Shown in pieces: positions 58,220-64,000 of a stretch of 64,000 nt of DNA. The notes under the pieces were generated by a model. It was not told the DNA's origin and did no database searches. It worked only from the letters and a program-made list of their open reading frames with translations. This DNA comes from Sarcocystis neurona (lineage: Eukaryota > Apicomplexa > Conoidasida > Eucoccidiorida > Sarcocystidae), in contig KL647290.1 of the NCBI GenBank assembly GCA_000727475.1, forward strand, positions 507,062-571,061, read 5' to 3'. Numbering within the stretch: the stretch's first letter is position 1; every line of letters starts with the position of its first letter. A program made the position numbers and the translations under genes.

Positions 58220-59525
58220 TGAAAACTTCGTCAACACAGAAAAAAGGGACAAACATATCCTGCGGATAGCTACAACGTCTCCGTAATAGAGGTTTCCCTT
58301 TTGCCAGGGCCAGACGCTCGCTGTCCACTTTGCTGTCGTCCTCTCTTCTTCGCTGTTGCTTCTCCTCACCTCTCGCTGCTGCGCGCAGACGCCACCGGGC
58401 CGCCGTGAGAACGACCCCCCTCCTATATGTGTGGGGTGCTGCTGCAGAAGAGGCAGGTATTGCTGCCGCACGCCGAAGCGACGCTTACATCCGCTGAAAA
58501 GGACCGCTCCCTCCTGCTGTCCTCACGTGCTGGTGCTCTCCTCTCCTGCTGTTCTCGCCTCCTGCTGTTCTCGCCTCCTGCTGTTCTCTCCTCCTGCTGC
58601 TCTTCCTTCCTGCTGTCCCTGCTGCTTCTCCCCGCTCTCGCTTGCTGCTGTTCTTCCTTCCTGCTGTTCTTCCTGCTCTTCTTTCTTCCTGCTGCTCCTT
58701 CTGCCTGCTGTTCTCACTTCTTCCCTTTCTCCCTTCTTGCTGCCCTCACTGCCTGCTGTTCCTGCTGCCTGCTGTTCTTCCTTCCCGCTGTTCTTCGCTT
58801 CTTCCCGCCCTCCCTTGCTGCTGTTCTTCCTTCCGCTGCTCCTTCCTCCTGGCTCAGGTGGGTCCCCGAGCCGCTGCTGCTTTTACTCGGGAAGAACCGC
58901 GGCGGTATCTCCCCCGCGCAGGCGCTTCTCTGCGCGGGCGAGAGCTACAGACGTCGAAGCAGACGGCCTACTTTCTCGAGACGACGGAGCATATTCGTGA
59001 GGAGTAAATGCAAAACTTAGCTAGACAGACTAATATGAATTTCATCGCATCTTGTGGACTGTCGAAGTCGAACGGAGGAGAGGTAAACTTCTGCACCTGC
59101 GCAGAAAAGTGGGGAAACTCTCAAAAGCGCACTTCCTCTAGTCTCTTCAGTACACGTGTATGCGTCGGCACGCATGCATACATATATGTATATATTGATG
59201 TATGTATGTACACCCACATATATATGGATTCATTACTAGTATGTTCTTTGGTGTACACATGGACAGATGCACCCACGTTTCCTGATGCTCCTTCATAAAC
59301 GACATGAGAAACTGTGCGGAGCTGCTACGTCTCGCATTTAAAACTGGCAACTCTCGTTCTCTCGCTCTTTCTCTGAGGGAGCAGCTTCTTCTGGTGGCTG
59401 CTCTGTCGTTGCTATTGCTGTTGCTGCTGCTGTTGCTGTTGCTGCTGCTGTTGCTGTTGCTGCTGCTGTTGCTGTTGCTGCTGCTGTTGTTGTGCTGCTG
59501 CTGTTGCTGCTGCTGTTGCTGCTGC

Positions 59526-59557
<32 letters not shown>

Positions 59558-62500
59558 TTGCTGTTGCTGCTGCTGCTGTTGCTCTTGCTGCCGCTGCTGT
59601 TGTTGCTGCTCCAGTTGCTGCTGGTGTTGTTGCTGCCGTTGTTGTTGCTGCCGTTGCTGCTGCTGTCGCTGCTGCCGTTGCTGTTGCCGTTGCTGCTGCT
59701 GTTGCTGCTGCTGTTGCTGTTGTTATTGCTGCTGCAATTGCAGCCGGTGTTATTGCTGCTGTTGCTGCCGGCTGCACTCGTGGCACGTCTTCTCGGCCTT
59801 CCTCACTACCTCGCGTGGCTGAAAGTGCTTCGTCACATCAAACACACTCGACGCAGCATTTCAAAAAAGCGGCGACTCGCTACTTAGCAAGAATTTATCG
59901 TACGAAGGAAGGAGGGAAATGTCCGGGAAAACGGGACAATGATGCCATTTTCAATGTGCAGAGACTTGCGGTGTACGTACAGCCGGCGACCCGCCGTTGC
60001 TGTGTTCTGCAGACCCGCGCACGCCCCGCTCACGAACGTGTGGACAGAGGGAGACAGCAGCAGCACCGCAGCCGAAGATTCTTCTTTCCTTTGCAAAATG
60101 TCTCTCATGAATTACTTAGCAGTAGGCACGCGCGCCGCGCCGGGATGTGGCCCTCTCCACGCCCGAAACGACGGTAGCGCTGCTGCTGCTCGCGCTGCTG
60201 CTGCACCCGCTGCTGCTGCTGCTGCTGCTCCTGCTGCTCCTGCTGCTGCTGCTCTGCTGCTTCAAGCGGCAGCACCGACGCACCTGGGGTTTCTTCGCGG
60301 AAAGGCTGCAAGAGAAAAACGTAGATGTGTCTTCACGCTAGCACTCATGCCAAAACGAGGCGGGGCACGAACGCAGTCCCGGCTTCTTTCTGAAGCCGCA
60401 GCTGCAACGCTCACGCGGCCCTGCGGCTACTGCTTCTTCTGCCGGCGCGCTGCGCCACGCCTCGCTGCCCCGGCTGCTGCGCCGCTGCTGCAGCGGCTCG
60501 CTCTGGAGCTGCTCCTTTCGAGTCTACATGCACCACACGACTCTGCTGGCACGCGGCCCGCCGCTGTCCTGCTGCTGCTCCTATGCTGCTTCTGCTGGTA
60601 TGCTGCTTGTGTTGCTATGCTGCTTGTGCTGCTGGGCTGCTGTTGTGCCACGGCTCCTGCTGCGGTGCCACGGCTGCTGCGGCTGCTGCTGTGCCACTGC
60701 TGCGCTGCTGCTGCTGTTCCTCTTCGTGTGGCGGCTCCTCTGTGGGCCGTTCCCTGCTGCGCGCGTTCTGCTTTGCCCTTTGCGAGTAAAGCACGCGGGC
60801 CGCTGCCTTCCTCTCTCCCTGCTGAACTGTTATCCCGTCGTGCTGTTGCTCTCTCGGTGACCCTGCTGCGCCGCTGCTGCTGTCGCTGCCTCCCTTCAAG
60901 TGTGCAATAGCGAGCGCTGCCTACTCTCTCTACCTTTTCTCGGGCGTGGCGTCGCGATTCTCCGTCGCCCTGCTGCTGCTGGTGACCTGCTCTACCGCTG
61001 ACATCTGCCACTCGGCTACTGCTGCGCTACTGCTGGGCTGCTGCTGCTGCAGCGCCCCTCCTGTTGTGCGACGTTGTTCAGCTCGGCTGCTACCAGTGCT
61101 CCTGCTGCTACAGCCATCGCACCAGCAGCCGTAGCAGCCAAATTGCAAGAACAGCAGCAGCAGAAACACCAGCAGCAGCAACACCAGCAGCAGCAGGAGG
61201 CGCAGCAAGATTCGCCGGGGCAGCAGTAGTAGCACAGGTGCAGCAGCTGCTTCTAAACGACGTCAGCAGCAGCAACACCTTGGCAGCAAAGATCCATCCC
61301 CAAGAGCTTTCATGCTGCTGCTCAGTCTCCTCGAAATACGCCAATGACAGCAACTGCTGCTGCAGCTGCTTCTTCTTCCAAGTGCAAGTATTATTACACG
61401 CGACGACATAGAGTCACACTTTGCACACACCGTCATACCCCGAGTGTATTATATGTACATATATGCATATATATATATATATATGGCGTGGATATATATA
61501 TCTGTATATAGCCAAAGAAATGCATGTGTGTGCAGTTCTCTCTGTGTCTATCAGGAACAGACATATATATATATGTATATGTGCATGGGCGGGTGCCAGT
61601 TGTCGCAGCAACGGCAGCGACTGAACCAACTTCTCGGGCCGTGCCACTTCTGCTGCTGCTAGTCCACTTGCTGCTGCTGCTGCCGTTGCTGCAGCCGCCT
61701 CTCCTGCTGCGCTGCTGCGGCCGTAGTAGCAGCACAGATGTGTGTGTTTGCTGCGAGCCAGCTGCTGCCGGGGACGCAGCTGTCACATGACGGAGACAGG
61801 GAGGGAGAAAAAATTCAAAGACGCATGCATATATATATATATATATGCGAGACACCTGTAGAAATCTATACACAAACGCATGTATTTAAATATATTTCCA
61901 TGTGCTTTACACACACATACATTTTGTGTAACCCTGATTCGCTGTCTAGGCGTAGTCTATATGCTTTCTTTGTATTCTGAAGCGTTTCGTCGCATCAGCA
62001 GCCATTTCCCATCTCTGTCTCGACCGATGTTTCTCGATGATATCCTCTCTACGCTGACCATCCGCTGCGGTTGTGACTCTCTGCTCTTCCACCACCTGCG
62101 CCCTGCCGTCCCTGCTACTGTTCCTGCTGCGGCGGGTCGGGGCCTGCTGCCGTTGCTGCTGCTGCGTCTTCTGCGGGACTTGTGCTGCTGGTGCTGCTGG
62201 CGGCCTTCGGGCGGTGGAGCAGCAGCAGCAGAAATGCAGCGCGTGCGTTCTGCTGGCGTCTTTTTCGGCGGAAGAGCAGCAGCTGCAGCAGCGCTCCCCC
62301 TCCCCTCACCAGCAGCAACGCAGAAAAAACGTCGCTGAGTAGTCAAAAGAGAAAGACACCTGGTGCTGCTGCCGCAGCTGCTGCTGGTGCTGGCGCTCCT
62401 GCTGCTTGCTCTCGGTGTTTGCACGGCTGCTGGCGTTGCGTTTCCGTCGCCCTTTCCGCTGCTGCTCCAGGAAGACCCAGCGCGTCAGCAGCAGCAGCAG

Positions 62501-62760
62501 CACGGCAACACAGCAGCACACACGTAAGCAGCAGGAGTGTCGTGAACAGCCGCAGCAGCATGAAGAGGGAGAAGAAGGAAGAAGAAAGCTGCGGCAGCGG
62601 CGGCAGTAGGGTGGAGAGAAACAGGAGCAGCAAAGTTGAGCAGCAGCAGCAACAGCAGCAGCAAGTGGCATATGAGAAGTACCTCGAAGGACTGGCCCGA
62701 CTGGGAGACGAGACAGCGCTCCAGGCGATTGCCGACTCTCGTAAGAAGAAGCAGCACGAG
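58220..62760 (+). CDS. VPS16: VPS16-like protein, ordered exon blocks of the C-terminal half (gene model incomplete)
   Basis: VPS16 is a core subunit of the HOPS/CORVET tethering complexes; in coccidia the VPS-C core is linked to apical-organelle biogenesis. Blocks in the expected order: 58220-58282 (ENFVNTEKRDKHILRIATTS, like the AEVFAIGSTSP region), 59309-59405 (LRLAFKTGNSRSLALSLREQ, like LRVLNAVRDPEIGIPLTIQQ), 59765-59885 (ALVARLLGLPHYLAWLKVL), 60126-60320 (VALSTPETTVALLLLALLLH), 61950-62110 (MFLDDILSTLTIRCG, like FVDSSISDTIRTCIVLGN), and about 62640-62760 (YEKYLEGLARLGDETALQAI, like WYWLKVFALATIRDWEALEK). Each match is modest; the order and spacing carry the argument. Long CTG repeats separate the blocks and may be translated or intronic. 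The N-terminal propeller and the stop are not identified. Confidence 0.5.
58500..58850 (+). repeat. Pyrimidine-rich CTGCTGTTCTC minisatellite
   Basis: Repeated units related to TTCTCGCCTCCTGCTG, with a period of about 15-17 bases, in pure CT/G-poor sequence. It is likely intron of the VPS16-like gene. Confidence 0.7.
59405..59765 (+). repeat. Long interrupted (CTG/TTG)n tract
   Basis: About 360 bases of CTG/TTG/CCG trinucleotides. The register shifts near 59485 (TTGTTGTGCTG), so no single frame joins the conserved blocks on its two sides. Either an intron or a frame-changing repeat lies between them. Confidence 0.9.
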
Positions 62761-62960
62761 CAGCAGCGTCTTCTTCTTCTGCTTCTGCGGGGGTGTAATA
62801 GCAGCAGCAGCAAAAGGCGTTTCTCTTCTGCCTTTTCCAGCCAGCTTCTTCCCTTTCTCTCCGTATGTATCTGCCTTCCTCTCTGCTACTTCCTACACAT
62901 GCAAAGTTGGACACTTCTGCAGGATGTCTCTCCGTCTCTCCCCCTTTCTTCTTCTCAATA

Positions 62961-63413
62961 AACTCGTATACGCAGTGCCTACACGCCTACGTAGTAGTTA
63001 ATATATACACACATATGCACACACATATAAATACATACTTATACACATATATACCTATATCTATATACATGTACAGCCATACATATGCATATACATAAGC
63101 ACATATATACGTAGATATATATATATATATATTAAAGAATATATACATGACACACACGCATACGTATGGATACATATACCTACATATATATACACATATA
63201 GATACGTACACATATATATACATATGTAGAGCATACACATTACGTTCCTTTTGGCTGTAGATAAACGCTAGCAGCAGCAGCAGGTTGTATCCTTCTGTTC
63301 GCAAATATGTGACCGGTGTAAATATTTACATATATATATATAAATAGGTATATTTCTGTCTATACACCTCTCTCTCTCCATGAATATATATATATATATA
63401 TATAAATGTGAGT
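62961..63413. repeat. CA/TATATA microsatellite
   Basis: ACACATATGCACACACATAT and TATATA-type repeats fill most of the interval. No coding sequence is recognised. Confidence 0.6.
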
Positions 63414-63459
63414 ATGGCGGATCTGTGGTACTCGCATCTTCTCGTCTTGAGCCCCGCAG
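63414..63459 (+). CDS. Possible first exon of an unidentified gene
   Basis: ATG opens a 15-codon segment (MADLWYSHLLVLSPA) that ends in a strong donor GTAAGA in phase 1. It joins in frame to the segment at 63745. No family is recognised. Alternatively it is an internal exon of the VPS16-like gene read in another frame. Confidence 0.35.
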
Positions 63460-63744
63460 GTAAGACGGCTGTGTTTCTGCTGTTGAGACGGTCGGTAGCA
63501 GCAGCAGCAGTTGAAAGTCGTGACTTCTCTGCTGCAGCCCGACACATACCCTCGCCGCCGTCGAGAGCAGCAGCGGCAGCCTTTTTAGCATGGACAGCCT
63601 TCGCAGGAGCAGCAGCAGCAGCAGGGGCTACAACAGTCGGAGGTGGGGCAGCAGCAGCAGGAAGAAGAAGAAGAGAGAGAAGCGCTCGTGTGCTATCCCT
63701 CTGTCTCATAATGAATGGCCGGTGCTTCTCCTTTCCTGCTGCAG

Positions 63745-63854
63745 TGCTGCAGCCTTCGGAGACCGAGACGTTCTACGCCGATCGCAGACGCAGGCAGTTG
63801 GCTGCCTGGCTCACTGCCCTGCGGCTGCTGCCGCGGTCGTTCAACCAGGAGCAA

Positions 63855-63898
<44 letters not shown>

Positions 63899-64000
63899 AC
63901 AGCAGCAGCAGCAACAGCAGCAGCAGCAACAGCAACAGCAGCAGCAGCAGCAACAGCAACAGCAGCAGCAGGAGCAACAGCAGCAGCAGGAGCAGCAGGA
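63745..64000 (+). CDS. Possible second exon entering a poly-Gln tract, cut by window edge
   Basis: After acceptor CTTTCCTGCTGCAG the frame reads VLQPSETETFYADRRRRQLA and AAWLTALRLLPRSFNQE and then an uninterrupted CAA/CAG run (63849-64000, poly-Gln), open to the window end. The non-repetitive part looks like a genuine coding segment; the product is unknown. Confidence 0.4.
63849..64000 (+). repeat. (CAACAG/CAG)n tract at the right edge
   Basis: About 150 bases of CAA/CAG trinucleotides continuing beyond the window. It encodes Gln in the frame of the preceding exon-like segment. Confidence 0.95.

Noticed and set aside
61950..62110. MFLDDIL resembling the LDDI core of a Ty3-type reverse transcriptase
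   Set aside because: None of the other reverse transcriptase motifs flank it, there are no integrase or protease signs nearby, and the block fits the VPS16 series better.

Overview
The window looks like nuclear DNA of a coccidian apicomplexan, most likely Eimeria or a close eimeriid. The evidence is very abundant CAG/CTG trinucleotide repeats, some translated as homopolymer runs inside conserved proteins; genes broken into many short exons separated by 0.5-2.7 kb introns full of TATATA/TGTATG/CTCT microsatellites; and alternation of repeat-rich and repeat-poor segments, an organisation known from E. tenella chromosome 1. Species cannot be fixed from the sequence alone.

Layout. (1) 1-14.2 kb, repeat-rich: the 3' portion of an alanyl-tRNA synthetase gene on the + strand. 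Eight exons run from about 2714 to the stop at 14226 and cover the editing domain onward; the catalytic domain is not visible and presumably lies left of the window. (2) 14.2-32.5 kb, repeat-poor: no gene recognised with certainty. It holds two tRNA-Ala(UGC) genes on opposite strands (22434-22505 minus, 26205-26276 plus), a tandem partial copy of one of them, a 117-bp duplication inside an open frame, a 596-base assembly gap in a GT repeat (18333-18928), and several unassigned open segments. (3) 32.5-55.9 kb, repeat-rich: a complete 12-exon gene on the - strand for the E2 subunit of the 2-oxoglutarate dehydrogenase complex (dihydrolipoamide succinyltransferase). Its 1614 coding bases are spread over 23.3 kb, and every exon junction joins in frame. 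(4) 55.9-58.2 kb: CAG repeats and microsatellites 5' of that gene. (5) 58.2-62.8 kb, + strand: ordered exon blocks that resemble the C-terminal half of VPS16, a HOPS/CORVET tethering subunit; exon borders are incomplete. (6) 63.4-64 kb: two possible + strand exons of an unidentified protein that enter a CAA/CAG (poly-Gln) tract running off the right edge.

The genes are unrelated housekeeping functions: cytosolic and possibly organellar translation, mitochondrial TCA cycle, and endolysosomal trafficking. AlaRS and DLST are tail to tail across the repeat-poor segment; DLST and the VPS16-like gene are head to head. The tRNA-Ala genes carry the G3-U70 pair that AlaRS recognises, so the window happens to hold both enzyme and substrate genes. 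The most interesting features are structural: a dispersed palindromic element with core GTGTACGTACAC that also forms a roughly 60-bp minisatellite, CTG repeats that supply 3' splice sites, and repeat-segment boundaries that coincide with gene 3' ends.
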